Source: Protopterus annectens (taxonomy: Eukaryota; Chordata; Ceratodontiformes; Protopteridae). Taken from it: a stretch of 64,000 nucleotides of DNA. Of this stretch, positions 11,925 to 23,100 are shown piece by piece. The notes beneath the pieces are model-generated. The model was given only the letters and a program-made list of their open reading frames with translations, had not been told where the DNA came from and made no database searches. The DNA is taken from contig NC_056733.1 of the NCBI RefSeq assembly GCF_019279795.1, positions 1,420,690,300 to 1,420,754,299 of the forward strand. Reading direction: 5' to 3'. A program made the position numbers and the translations under genes. The stretch's first letter is position 1. Each line of letters begins with the position of its first letter.

Positions 11925-13287
11925 TTAACCCTCAAGGTGCCTGAGTTTTAGCAAACAGTTTATGCTAGTATATTCATTCAGGCCAGGATACTCAAATGCA
12001 TTTAGCTTACGTTGCCACCTTAGTTCACATAATTCTAAGTGTTCTGATAAAACCTTCCCTTGGCTGTCCAAAATTATCTGCTGCAGGACAAAGAAACCAA
12101 ATACATGTTCATTATATTCTATTATATGTTTAGATAATGCATTTGTACTTTTACTATTTTTATATCATTTACATGTTCATACATTCTTTCTCTAAACTTT
12201 CTACAAGTTTTTCCTATATAAAATACTGGACAGTGCAGGCATAGGTTCATAGGTTCATAGGTAGGTACTAGGCTATTGGCCCTAGGGCCTATACAAGCCT
12301 AGCCAAAAAGGTACCCTGGCTTTCGCCACCCAAGAAAATTATTTTCCTGTGCCCCTGTCAAGCAGAACCACAGAAGTGATCCCCAGGGTGAATTTCCTAT
12401 TACCCATCCAATCATCAAGATTTTTCTTGAAGAGTGCTAATGAGGAGCTCTGTTTGACATAGATAGGTAGTCTGTTCCAGAGTATGGAAAGTCTCTGGGA
12501 TAGGAATATATCCCTCCAGCATGTTCTGTTTATTGTGGTTGGTGACAAAGTTTAGGTCCCTAGAGCGTGTAGCTCGGAGGGATTGGGATTTTTTTAAGTG
12601 GAACATGTCCAACAGCTCTGGGTTTGACATAGCTTTGTATGTTAGGCAGAGATCGCCTCTGAGTAGGCGATATGTGACGGAGTAAAGCTGGAGTTTTTTG
12701 AGATGGTCTGCATAAGGCAGCTGTTTGAGGCCAGTAATCCACTTTGTGAGGTATTTTTGCGGCCTTTCCAGTTGTTGTAGATGTCTTATGAGGTACATAC
12801 CAAAAGGGGCGTTGTACTCTATAATGGGTCTAATGAGTGACGAGTAGAGGGGAACAATGACCTCTTTTTTTCTGGATGAGAAACCTTTTGTGATGAGGTG
12901 TGCCACGTAGAAGGATTTCCTGACCACTGTGGCAATGTGATTATCAAAGGAGAGACTACTGTCCACCTGTGTCCCAAGGTCTCTTATCACACTTTTTTGC
13001 ATTTTGCAGCATAAGCAGCACTTTTAGACTGACAAGTAAAATGACCATGTATATTACACTGGTAGTCACCCAACTTGAATTTCTCCCCTGTTTTAATAAC
13101 ATTGGGGCACTGCCTACACACCCCACATTTAAAGTTCCCAGAGGGCTTGTTATTATGATCTTGTCCTATCCAATTGTTTTGTAGTAGATTTTTAAACGAT
13201 CTATCCTTTTTAAAAACTATAAATGGCTTAGCGCCTAAATTTTCTACAGTCATGTAGTCCAAATTGAAGAGGGACCAGTTTTGTACC
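11925..13287 (-). pseudogene. Penelope-like GIY-YIG endonuclease domain, split by a CR1 insertion
   Basis: The upstream piece (13,287 down to 12,998) reads PFIVFKKDRSFKNLLQ, then CGVCRQC, then HFTCQSKSAAYAAKCKK. This is the cysteine-containing linker plus the first strand of the GIY-YIG fold. The downstream piece (12,240 down to 11,925) reads CPVFYIGKTCRKFRERMYEH, then ALSKHIIEYNEH, then ELRWQRKLNAFEYPGLNEY and a stop. The YIG tripeptide and the following arginines of the catalytic helix are intact. A CR1 3' end at 12,241-12,997 separates the two exactly between KCKK and the CxxC that should follow. This part of a Penelope protein nicks target DNA. The N-terminal RT is missing. Confidence 0.8.
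12241..12997 (-). mobile_element. CR1-like LINE 3' end inside the Penelope endonuclease, minus strand
   Basis: The minus strand carries the ORF2 C-terminus (SVIRDLGTQVDSSLSFDNHI, then VIVPLYSSLIRPIIEYNAPF, ending TGK and a stop) followed by a 3' UTR. The UTR holds the palindrome GGCCCTAGGGCC and ends in about 2.5 copies of the octamer CCTATGAA. It is nearly open for 195 codons and closely matches copy B at 30.4-31.1 kb, so it is one of the less decayed CR1 pieces here. Confidence 0.9.
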
Positions 13288-14051
13288 CGTGAATTACCAC
13301 ATAGGTGGCAGTAGACTGAACACCGAAAGTGTGATAAGAGACTTAGGGACACAGGTGGACAGTGGTCTCACCTTCGATAACCACATGGCCACAACAGTCA
13401 GGAAATCCTTCTATGTGGCACACCTCATCACTCAGGACTTTTCATCCAGAAAAAGGAGGTCATTGTCCCACTGTACTCATCAGTCATTAGACCCATTATA
13501 GAATACAATGCCCCATTTGGTATGTACCTCTCAAGACATCTGCAACAACTGGAAAGGCCACAGAAATACCTCACTAAAAGAATCACAGGCCTAAAGCAGA
13601 TGCCCTATGCTGACCGTCTAAAAAACTCCAGCTATACTCTGTCACATATTGTCTACTCATAGGCGATCTCTGCTTAACATACAAGGCCATGTCAAACCCA
13701 GAGCTGTTGGACATGCTACACTTAAAGAAATCCCAATCCCTCAGAGCCACATACTCCAGGAATCTAAACCTTGTCATCACAATGAACAAAACATGCTGGA
13801 GGGATAGGTTCCTGACCCAGAGACCCCCCAGACTCTGGAATAGACTGCCCATACATGTCAAGTAGAGCACCTCTTTGGCACTCTTCAAAAGGAACCTTGA
13901 CGATTGGATGGGAGCTAAGAAATTCACCCCAGGGATCATGTCAGTCACCCTGCTAGACAGGGGTCCAGGGAAGTAAATATTGTGGGAAGAAATAGCCAGG
14001 GAATTGTTATGACTAGGCTTGTATAGGCCCTAGGGCCGATATCCTAGTACC
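13288..14051 (+). mobile_element. CR1-like LINE 3' end inside the Penelope element, plus strand
   Basis: This covers the same part of CR1 as the neighbouring minus-strand fragment (NYHIGGSRLNTESVIRDLGTQ near its start, CCTATGAA at its end), in the opposite orientation. It has frameshifts near 13,455 and 13,620 and an internal stop. The 3' UTR keeps GGCCCTAGGGCC. It abuts the inverted Penelope terminus at 14,052. Confidence 0.85.
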
Positions 14052-14182
14052 AACCTATGAAGAAGTCCCATGTAATTTTTTGGGGGATGAAAGCGCTTAA
14101 TGTTTCTTGTGGTTGTATCCAATAAAGAGAACTGCTTTACTTGAGGTCCTGTCTTTGGCTGCAGTTCTTGTTCCTTTGGAGT

Positions 14183-14295
14183 CTTAATATTAGACCTCCC
14201 AGGAAGCCTGTTCCTCCTCCCTGGGATCTTAATTTCATTCTGGAAAAACTGACTCAGGCTCCTTAGATGCACAGACAGCTCAGATTTTATTTCTG
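14183..14295 (+). pseudogene. DIRS tyrosine recombinase, continuation after the Penelope insert
   Basis: The frame resumes with the duplicated target (LNIR) and reads RKPVPPPWDLNFILEKLTQ, the proline-rich linker that precedes the catalytic domain in DIRS recombinases. Recognisable sequence stops at about 14,295 with an in-frame stop. The rest of the enzyme and the right DIRS terminus are not seen. Confidence 0.65.
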
Positions 14296-15284
14296 TTGTT
14301 ATATGTGCCTTGCTCATCCAGGACATAGCTGGAAATTTCCAAAAACGTTTTGCTGATACATCAGATGTCTGTGCTAACTACTGCCAAACAAACTGACCAT
14401 TTTGCGGTACTGTATAAAATATGATTCACATAAACCAAACTTTCTATAGCCAAAACAATTTAATTATGCTCAATTATTGTAGCAAGCATTCACCACTTAT
14501 CTTTGCTAGCTCATTTGTACCCCTACTGTTTCATTCAACCAGTGCTTGAAAGAGGAACTCTTGCTGTATTTGACTTATGCAAAATGCTGTTATTTTGTCA
14601 CAAATAACTTGTATACTGTGGCTTACAAGTCATTTATTTTTATTCACATGTTAACTGGATAAACCTACTAGGAACGAGTGTCCCAACCTTATACCTCTAG
14701 AAAAAGGGCCAATGCTACAAATAATCAAGAAAATCAAAACTACCTGAATAAGGGACTCTTAAAATACTAACACTATCCATTGAGAGAATTGATAGAACAA
14801 AACTGATTAATATTAATATGCAACTGTACCTGCAATGTCTACCATTAGTTAATGAATTCAACAATCACTGTGTGTAACAAAATCAGAAGTTTTATAACAG
14901 ATGGATCCAACCATACCTGTCAAATGTCCCCGGTTTGCCCCCCCCCCCCAAACCCGGTCATTTTTTGAGAAAACAGTTAAGATTGTTAAAATTAGATTTA
15001 TTTTAATTTACAAGTTTACATAATACATGTTAACATAATGTCAAAGTCCCAAGCTAATACTACCAACCTGTGTTAAGTGTCCCTGATTCAGGCATACCTC
15101 TCAAGTGTACCTCATTACAAGGAATGTACTTGATTTGGGGTCTTAAAAAGTTCATGTTCCTCGAAGTTCCTCATTGAAAATTCAGTCTTAGGAATTTTTT
15201 AACTGATATCCATGATAAATAGAAATGAATCATATGAATTCATTAAAATGTGTTTTTTTATAAGTAAAATCAGCAAAAAAAAAA
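14296..15284. other. Unassigned sequence with MITE-like motifs
   Basis: No gene is visible. CATACCTGTCAAATGTCCC near 14,920 and GCATACCTCTCAAGTGTAC near 15,090 resemble the ends of the small inverted-repeat element at 40,746-40,955. They suggest one or two decayed MITE copies. A C-run lies at 14,940-14,949. Confidence 0.4.
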
Positions 15285-15534
15285 AAAAAAAACTGTTTCC
15301 TGCCTTTCCTGGAACTAGTGTAGTCCAGCTACAAATTTTCTGTATACAGGACTTTTTGTAAGCTTCTGAGCGGTGCGCTTCAATTTTTCCCTTAAATCTG
15401 TTCTCCTGCACATTTATTAGTTTATTAATCTAGCACTTTACCAGACTTCTTGTAGCAATTATTGTAGCACACACCAGTGCTACCAGCACTAAATGTTCTA
15501 CAAGGAAACAGGTCCAATACTTACCCCTTCAGGC

Positions 15535-16480
15535 ATGTCTAAAAGTCAGTTCCCTGTGCTTTCTCCTATTAGCCTGGTGAGCTTGGGCATCCTGAGGCAA
15601 TGTGGCAACTGTCTCATGTACACTGACAACCCTCTCCTCTTACCTCCCAACACTCATTCTTGCGAGAGATGCACTTATATATCCAAATTTGAAGCCATGC
15701 ACTCTGCAGCCAAGAGCGGAATAGCTGGTCAAGAGGAGAAGGTCAACACTTGCACCACAACACATGGAACACATAGCCCTCCAGAACACAGACCAGCACT
15801 GCCTTCACATAAAAACACAAACCACACACCCACATTCATGGAGGCTCTCAATAAAAATCTACACAAACAACAGAGACCTCCAAGGCAGAAATGCACTCGA
15901 CCACCACAACACAACACTAATCATGAGACACATAACTCTCCTAAACAGTGTGCCACTCAACCAAAGCCCCTAAGGCAAAACAGCATGCCCAACACACTAG
16001 TCATAGGTGACTCGATAGTGAGGCACACTGATGTCCCACTCACTAAGTTGAATAAGGAGAAAGTAACAGTCAGCTGCCTGTCAGGTGCCAGTATCCATCA
16101 CATAATGCACGCACTCAGATCCCTCAACAACAGGTACAAATATGACTCTGTCATTGTACATGTGGGTGTGAATGACCTGAGACGTACCTCCCTGGACTAC
16201 ATGAAAAGAGACATGGAGAAGGTCTCAGACTATGTAGCCCAGATGGGTATGACCCTAGCCCTGAACAGCCTCCTACCATCACCCAGAATGATACCACAAG
16301 AAAATTGATTTCAACAATTGGCTAAGTTTCTGGTGTTATTCTAAGGGGATCCAGTATCTGTCTGCCTGGGATGACATAACTGACAGACCTAGATGCTTTG
16401 CCAGAGATGGCGTGCATCTGTCACCCCTGGTCTTCCGGATACTGGCCAAGGCTCTTGTCACCCCTATAGTGCCTTTTTTA
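15535..16480 (+). pseudogene. CR1 copy A ORF1: zinc-ribbon-like plus SGNH esterase-like protein
   Basis: I choose the ATG at 15,535 (MSKSQFPVLSP) over the upstream one because copy B has the matching MSKGQPPVFSP. CxxC pairs at residues 23/26 and 43/46 form a zinc-ribbon-like knuckle. A basic, proline- and threonine-rich linker follows. The C-terminal half is a lipase/esterase-like SGNH domain: GDS in LVIGDSIVRHTD (about residue 158), then VHVGVNDLRR. After a frameshift at about 16,300 comes the ARDGVHLSPL block with the expected Asp-x-x-His. CR1 ORF1 proteins of this type are known and bind nucleic acid. The esterase activity is unproven in most lineages. The frameshift makes this copy non-functional. 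Confidence 0.85.
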
Positions 16481-16529
16481 GGCGGTGTTCCAAAGACCAA
16501 ATTACCACCGTAACAACTACAAACAAATG

Positions 16530-19292
16530 CAATCTGAGGGTCATGCTGCTCAATGCTAGAAGTCTAAATCTCAAAATGCACTCACTTGAAGTGCTCCTTA
16601 AAATGGAGAACATTGACATTTGTGCAGTAACAGAGACCTTGCTCAAGGCAGCAGATAGCACCCCTGCACTACCAGGCTATACCTCATTCCATACCTTTCG
16701 ACCCCAGAACTTGGACTGAAGCTCCAAAGGCGGTGGTGTTTCCATATTCATAAAGGATGCGCACACCTCCAGACTGGTAGCCCAACATGACACATCAGAG
16801 ATACTTCAGGTGCAGCTAACACTGGGTAAGACAGCAATTCAGGTTGTAGCCTGCTATAGGTCCCCAACCATGACCCAACACTCACACTCCACGTTCCTAA
16901 GCACCCTGAAGAATACTAGGGTCCAACCTAACACTCTCATACTGGGCAACTTTAACTACTCCTACATTAACTGGGAAAATGACTCATGTACCAATACACT
17001 TGCCCAACGTTTCCTGGAATTCATTAATTTCAATGCCCTGGACCAGCTCATTCTTACCCCCACTAGAGGTAGCAACATCCTTGACCTGGTCATTATTAAC
17101 ATGGGTGACTGTTGCTCTGTACCAATAGTCAACTCCTCCCTGATTAGATCAGACCACAAACTAATCACCTTGGAAATCCACATCCCTCCCACCCCACCCC
17201 CCACAAAGGTAACCACCATGAAAAACTTCTCCAAAGCTAACTTTGGGCTCCTAAAAACAGAGGTGGCCAACTTCACAGCACCCATGCAACTGGAGAACAG
17301 CTGCATGACCGCCGAATCATGCACTAATGCCCTGTACGAACACATGCACAAATGCATGGATTTCGCCATACCCAATAGAACCAAGATGCTCTCCTTCAAA
17401 AAAGGAAGCCAATCTGGTGGTGCCCTGCCATAAGCAAACTCTAAAACAGAAGGAGGAAACTGATGAGAAATAAGATGAAGTCCCAAGAATGGAAAAACTC
17501 CCTTATAAACCTCAACAAAAAGTTGAGATTCCTCATCAAATCCTCTAAAGCTAGCTATGAAAACAGAATTGCAGCAGCTAGTAAAGACAACCACAAGGCA
17601 TTCTATAGTTATGTAAAGAATCTCCATGGCAGTACCCAGATTTGCTCATCAGCTGTCGCACAATGGCACCTCCTATACCGAGCCAACATATATTGTCAAT
17701 ATACTGGCCAACAGATTCAGTGTCAACTTCACCCCTCTCTCCCCCACCAAAGGACCAATCACAATATCAGTAGATTGCCAGGCACCCAGTATTACTGCTG
17801 CACAGGTTAAAACAGCACTGTCCAAGGCCAAGAATACAGTTTCTATGGGACCTGACAATATCTCTGGCTGTGATCTACATGAACTACAGAGTGAACTGGC
17901 ACCTCACCTGCGTGCCCCGTTCAATCACAGCCTCACCTCAGGCTTTGTCCCTACCAAATGGCACACTGCTACAGTCATCCCTCTCCACAAAGGAGGAGTG
18001 ACTACAGACCCTGGGAACTATCACCCCATTAGCCTAAGTCTGATATGCAAAGCTATGGAATGCATCATCATGGACCTAATAAACAAAGATATAGAGAACC
18101 TCCAAACTCTGGATCCCACACAGTTTGGTTTTGTGAAGGGTAGATCATGCTTGCTCAACCTGGTCGACTTCTTTGAGTCAGTCACCATAGCTGTGGATGA
18201 AGGCAAGGTGGTTCATACAGCTTACCTTGATCTGGCCAAGTCCTTTGATACCATTCCCCACTCAGGAATCATAGAAAAACTCACTAAACTAGGCATCAAC
18301 CCCTATATCACTAGGTGACTCCAAGTCAAACTGTCGACCAGTCATGAGTGGAGTCCCACAGAGTTTGGTCCTGGGTCCCCTCCTGTTTGTTATCTACTTC
18401 TCTGAAGCCCAGGCCAACATGAAGGGACTCTGGCTGACAAAGTTCGCAGACGATTGCAAGTTGGGAGTCATAATTAACTCCCCAAGTGATGTTGAAATCC
18501 TAAAGAAGGGCCTCACTGAGACCAATGACTGGTGTCAGAACCATGGCCTTAAGCTCAATGCCAAAAAATGTATCGTCATCCCTTTTGGGAAAAACCCAGT
18601 TCCCATGAATTACCACATCGATGGTATTCCACTGAACACAGAAGGCATCACAAGAGATCTGGGAACACAGGCTGACAGCAACCTCACTTTTGACCACCAC
18701 ATTGCCACTGTGGTCAGAAAGTCCTTCTATGTGGCACATCTTATTACTAAGGGTTTTGCATCCAGGAAGAAAGAGGTCATTGTCTCTCTCTACTCTTCCC
18801 TCATTAGGCCAATCATCGAGTACAATGCCTCATTTGGCATGTACCTCACTGGACACCTACAACAACTGGGGAGGCTGCAAGAATACCTCACAAAGAGGAT
18901 CTTAGGCCTTAAACACTTGTCCTATATGGACAATCAAAAAACTCCAACTATTCTCTGTCTCATATAGCCTACTTAGAGGAGATCTCTGCTTGACTTACAA
19001 AGTCATGTCTGACTCAGCTCTGTTAGAAATGCTACATCTAAAGAAATCCCAATCCCTCAGCACTACACGCTCCAGAGACCTCAACCTCATTACCACAATC
19101 AACAGAACAAGCTGGAGGGGCAGGTTCATAACCCAGAGACTGCCCATGCTATGGAATAGACTTCTCATACATGTCAAGCGGAGTGCCTCAGTGGCTCTCT
19201 TCAAGAGAAATCTTGATGAGTGGATGGGAAATAGAAAATTCACCCCAGGGATCACTCCAGTGGCTCTACTTGACAGAGGCACTGGGAACTAA
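16530..19292 (+). pseudogene. CR1 copy A ORF2: AP endonuclease and reverse transcriptase, broken
   Basis: The endonuclease starts near VMLLNARSLN, with the catalytic TET. It continues through VVACYRSPT, a degraded LGNFNY (GDFN in copy B) and SDHKLITLE. A stop interrupts it at 16,718 and it ends at 17,433. The RT part runs in other frames: [50 protein letters not shown]. An internal deletion of about 54 bp follows, then SGVPQSLVLGPLL, the active-site KFADDCKLGV, the thumb, and a C-terminus ending at 19,292 (FTPGITPVALLDRGTGN). At least four lesions are visible. The endonuclease nicks target DNA and the RT copies CR1 RNA at the nick. Confidence 0.88.
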
Positions 19293-19479
19293 GGTCAGGT
19301 GGCACGATGCCAGAGTAATCCTATGGGATAGGCTTGTAAAGGCTCCAGGGCCATTAGCCTAGTACACAGGGCTGGTGTTAGCATTTTGGGGGCCCCCAGC
19401 AAATGTTAAGTTCGGGGACCCCCTAGGCACTTCCATCAGAGTATCACCCTGTTACTGTCTGCTGCCCCACCAAAATAGC

Positions 19480-20164
19480 CTATTTGTTCATGCTGCAAAC
19501 ATTTAGGAGTACTATGTACAGAACGCTTGTAGCTATAATGCTCTTACAGTATAACAGGTCTATGTACCACGCTGTGTTCGCCCATCTCACAGAGAGGCAT
19601 TCACAGTTACTGGTATTTTAGTTAAAACAATGATACATTATAGCAAGTATATGTAAGGGTGTGGACTTAGGTGAAATGCTGTCTATATACTCTAAAGTAT
19701 ATTTTATTTTTTTTATTTTTACATAATCTTTTCATCCAATGATGGCTTGAACAGAAATTATGATTAAGGAAGGTAATTCCTTGTTGCTGTTCAACATTAG
19801 TTTTCCTTGCATCCTTTCAACTCACCTTTCCTGACCAACACAGCGCAGTAATAACCATTTAGGAGACAACCCAGTTAAGCCAGGGTGCAAGAAGCCACAG
19901 TATTATAGGTGTTCTGGGGTGCATTTTAAAGCATTTTTACAATATTTTAATCCAATGGTGTCCTAAACAAAAACCAAGAGTAAGAAAAGAATTTCAGTAT
20001 TTTTTTTTATTTCAAGGAAGACATAAATTGTGCCTAAGGCTTAATATTCAAAATCGGTCCAGTCTGGGAATATGGTCTGCCTCCTTAATCCCTCACAAAA
20101 AAACAGTCACTCCCTCTGCATCCCTCTGGTGTTAAGACAGGGATGAAAGCAGAGGTACAAACTG
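19480..20164. other. Left non-coding part of the hAT-like element
   Basis: No coding capacity is seen. Two partly similar stretches (near 19,720-19,770 and 19,935-19,995) share words such as ATCCAATG followed by AACA, suggesting an old internal duplication. Confidence 0.4.
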
Positions 20165-23100
20165 CCACAGCATTTTTTACACTGAGCTAATCGAAGGAAG
20201 GACACTCAGCAAACTCGGAGCTATAATATATAACATTAAGTATCCTGTTTTTTGTTTATTTTGTTCTTTATTGTTATTTATAGCACTTTGTGTACTGTGT
20301 ATTTTTCTAGCTAGTTTCACTGTGTGTGAGGTATTAACTGGAAATTGTCCACTTTTATTAAGCATCTGTTTGGCTGTTTGTTTCTGATAAGTTGTTGCAA
20401 TTAAACTCTTTTTTTTCTAGAGGCTCCTTTAGCTGTTTAAAACTTTCATTTAAAGGCTCACTGCTGCTTTTCAGCTGTGAGAAAAATTTCTGCAGTTTGT
20501 TTCTAAGTAGTGGGGATATTTGTAGCATTTTCATATTCAGGCTTGTATTTGGGCCTAGTGTTTGTGGAGGCTGTGTGTCTGAGCACATATTCAGGGACAT
20601 CTTGGTTTAGCCAAAGCCATCAGGCATTTCAGTGAGAGAGAATTGTTTGAGGTCATTTGCTGATTGAGGTCACCTGGACTACAGCTTAGACTAAGCACCT
20701 CATTGGTTCTTTTGAGATTTCTTTCTTAAAAGCTGTCTCAGGTGCAGTTAAACTCTTTTTTCTAGAGGCTCCTTTAGCTGTTTAAAACTTTCATTTATAG
20801 GCTCACTGCTGCTTTTCAGCTGTGAGAAACATTTCTGCAGTTTGTTTCTAAGTAGTGGGGATATTTGTAGCATTTCCATATTCAGGCTTGTATTTGGGCC
20901 TAGTGTTTGTGGAGGCTGTGTGTCTGAGCACATATTCAGGGACATCTTGGTTTAGCCAAAGCCATCAGGCATTTCAGTGAGAGAGAATTGTTTGAGGTCA
21001 TTGGCTGACTGAGGTCACCTGGACTACAGCTTAGACTAAGCACCTCATTGGTTCTTTTGAGATTTCTTTCTTAAAAGCTGTCTCAGGTTTCAACTTTCTG
21101 TTACCTAAGAAGCTCAGTTGTGAGTGTTCTGCCATTTTACACTGAGCTAATCGAAGGAAGGACACTCAGTAAACTCAGAGCTATAATATATAACATTAAG
21201 TATCCTGTTTTATGTTTATTTTGTTCTTTATTTCTTTGTTATTTATAGCACTTTGTGTACTGTGTATTTTTCTAGCTAGTTTCACTGTGTGTGAGGTATT
21301 AACTGGAAATTGTCCACTTTTATTAAGCATCTGTTGGGTTGTTTGTTTCTGATAACTTGTTGCAGTTGAACTCTTTTTTCTAGAGGCTCCTTTAGCTGTT
21401 TAAAACTTTCATTTAAAGGCTCACTGCTGATTTTCAGCTGTGAGAAACATTTCTGTGGTTTGTTTCTAAGTAGTGGGGATATTTGTAGCATTTCCATATT
21501 CAGACTTGTATTGGGGCCTAGTGTTTGTGGAGGCTGTGTGTCTGAGCACATATTCAGGGACATCTTGGTTTAGCCAAAGCCATCAGGCATTTCAGTGAGA
21601 GAGAATTGTTTGAGGTCATTGGCTGACTGAGGTCACCTGGACTACAGCTTAGACTAAGCACCTCATTGGTTCTTTTGAGATTTCTTTCTTAAAAGCTGTC
21701 TCAGGTTTCAACTTTCTGTTACCTAAAAAGCTCAGTTGTGAGTGTTCTGCCATTTTACACTGAGCTAATTGAAGGAAGGACACTCAGCAAACTCGGAGCT
21801 ATAACATATAACATTAAGTATCCTGTTTTTTGTTTATTTTGTTCTTTATTTCTTTGTTATTTATAGCACTTTGTGTACTGTGTATTTTTCTAGCTAGTTT
21901 CACTGTGTGTGAGGTATTAACTGGAAATTGTCCACTTTTATTAAGCATATGTTGGATTGTTTGTTTCTGATAACTTGTTGCAGTTAACCTCTTTTTTCTA
22001 GAGGCTCCTTTAGCTGTTTAAAACTTTCATTTAAAGGCTCACTGCTGCTTTTCAGCTGTGAGAAAAATTTCTGCAGTTTGTTTCTAAGTAGTGGGGATAT
22101 TTGTAGCATTTCCATATTCAGGCTTGTATTTGGGCCTAGTGTTTGTGGAGGCTGTGTGTCTGAGCACATATTCAGGGACATCTTGGTTTATCCAAAGCCA
22201 TCAGGCATTTCAGTGAGAGAGAATTGTTTGAGGTCATTGGCTGACTGCGGTCACCTGGACTACAACTTACACTAAGCACCTCATTGGTTCTTTTGAGATT
22301 TCTTTCTTAAAAGCTGTCTCAGGTGCAGTTAAACTCTTTTTTCTAGAGGCTCCTTTAGCTGTTTAAAACTTTCATTTAAAGGCTCACTGCTGCTTTTCAG
22401 CTGTGAGAAATATTTCTGCAGTTTGTTTCTAAGTAGTGGGGATATTTGTAGCATTTCCATATTCAGGCTTGTATTTGGGCCTAGTGTTTGTGGAGGCTGT
22501 GGGTCTGAGCACATATTCAGGGACATCTTGGTTTAGCCAAAGCCATCAGGCATTTCAGTGAGAGAGAATTGTTTGAGGTCATTGGCTGACTGAGGTCACC
22601 TGGACTACAGCTTAGACTAAGCACCTCATTGGTTCTTTTACTTTCTTAAAAGCTGTCTCAGGTTTCAACTTTCTGTTACCTAAGAAGCTCAGTTGTGAGT
22701 GTTCTGCCATTTCACACTGAGCTAATCGAAGGAAGGACACTCAGCAAACTCAGAGTTATAATATATAATATTAAGTATCCTGTTTTTTGTTTATTTTGTT
22801 CTTTATTTCTTTGTTATTTATAGCACTTTGTGTACTGTGTATTTTTCTAGCTTGTTTCACTGTGTGTGAGGTATTAACTGGAAATTGTCCACTTTTATTA
22901 AGCATCTGTTAGGTTGTTTGTTTCTGATAACTTGTTGCAGTTAAACTCTTTTTCTAGAGGCTCCTTTAGCTGTTTAAAACTTTCATTTAAAGGCTCACTG
23001 CTGCTTTTCAGCTGTGAGAAACAATTCTGGGTTTGTTTCTAAGTAGAGGGGATATTTGTAGCATTTCCATATTCAGGCTTGTATTTGGGCCTAGTGTTTG

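Larger units (their letters stand above)
11673..14182 (-). mobile_element. Penelope-like element inserted in DIRS, flanked by a 12-bp target duplication
   Basis: The insert is bounded by the identical 12-mer CTTAATATTAGA at 11,661-11,672 and 14,183-14,194. Joining the flanks restores the DIRS recombinase reading frame. Both ends carry about 125 bp of related sequence in inverted orientation (11,700-11,830 against 14,052-14,182). Inverted partial terminal repeats of this kind are known for Penelope-like elements. The interior holds a GIY-YIG endonuclease C-terminus on the minus strand in two pieces (12,998-13,287 and 11,925-12,240). The reverse transcriptase is absent. Two CR1 3' ends occupy 12,241-12,997 and 13,288-14,051, so the element is a nested, dead copy. 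Confidence 0.8.
15285..19366 (+). mobile_element. CR1 LINE copy A, near full length, 3' tail split by the hAT-like element
   Basis: The 5' UTR begins close to an A-run at 15,276-15,294. The shared word TGTTTCCTGCCTTTCCTG is also found near the start of copy B (27,028). The element carries ORF1 (esterase-type) and ORF2 (endonuclease plus RT), both broken, and a 3' UTR. Its body ends at 19,366 in GCCTAGTACA. The missing last bases of the CR1 tail (CACCTATG) are at 33,829-33,836, on the far side of a hAT-like insertion. Compared with copy B it lacks about 54 bp of the RT region near 18,315. Confidence 0.9.
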
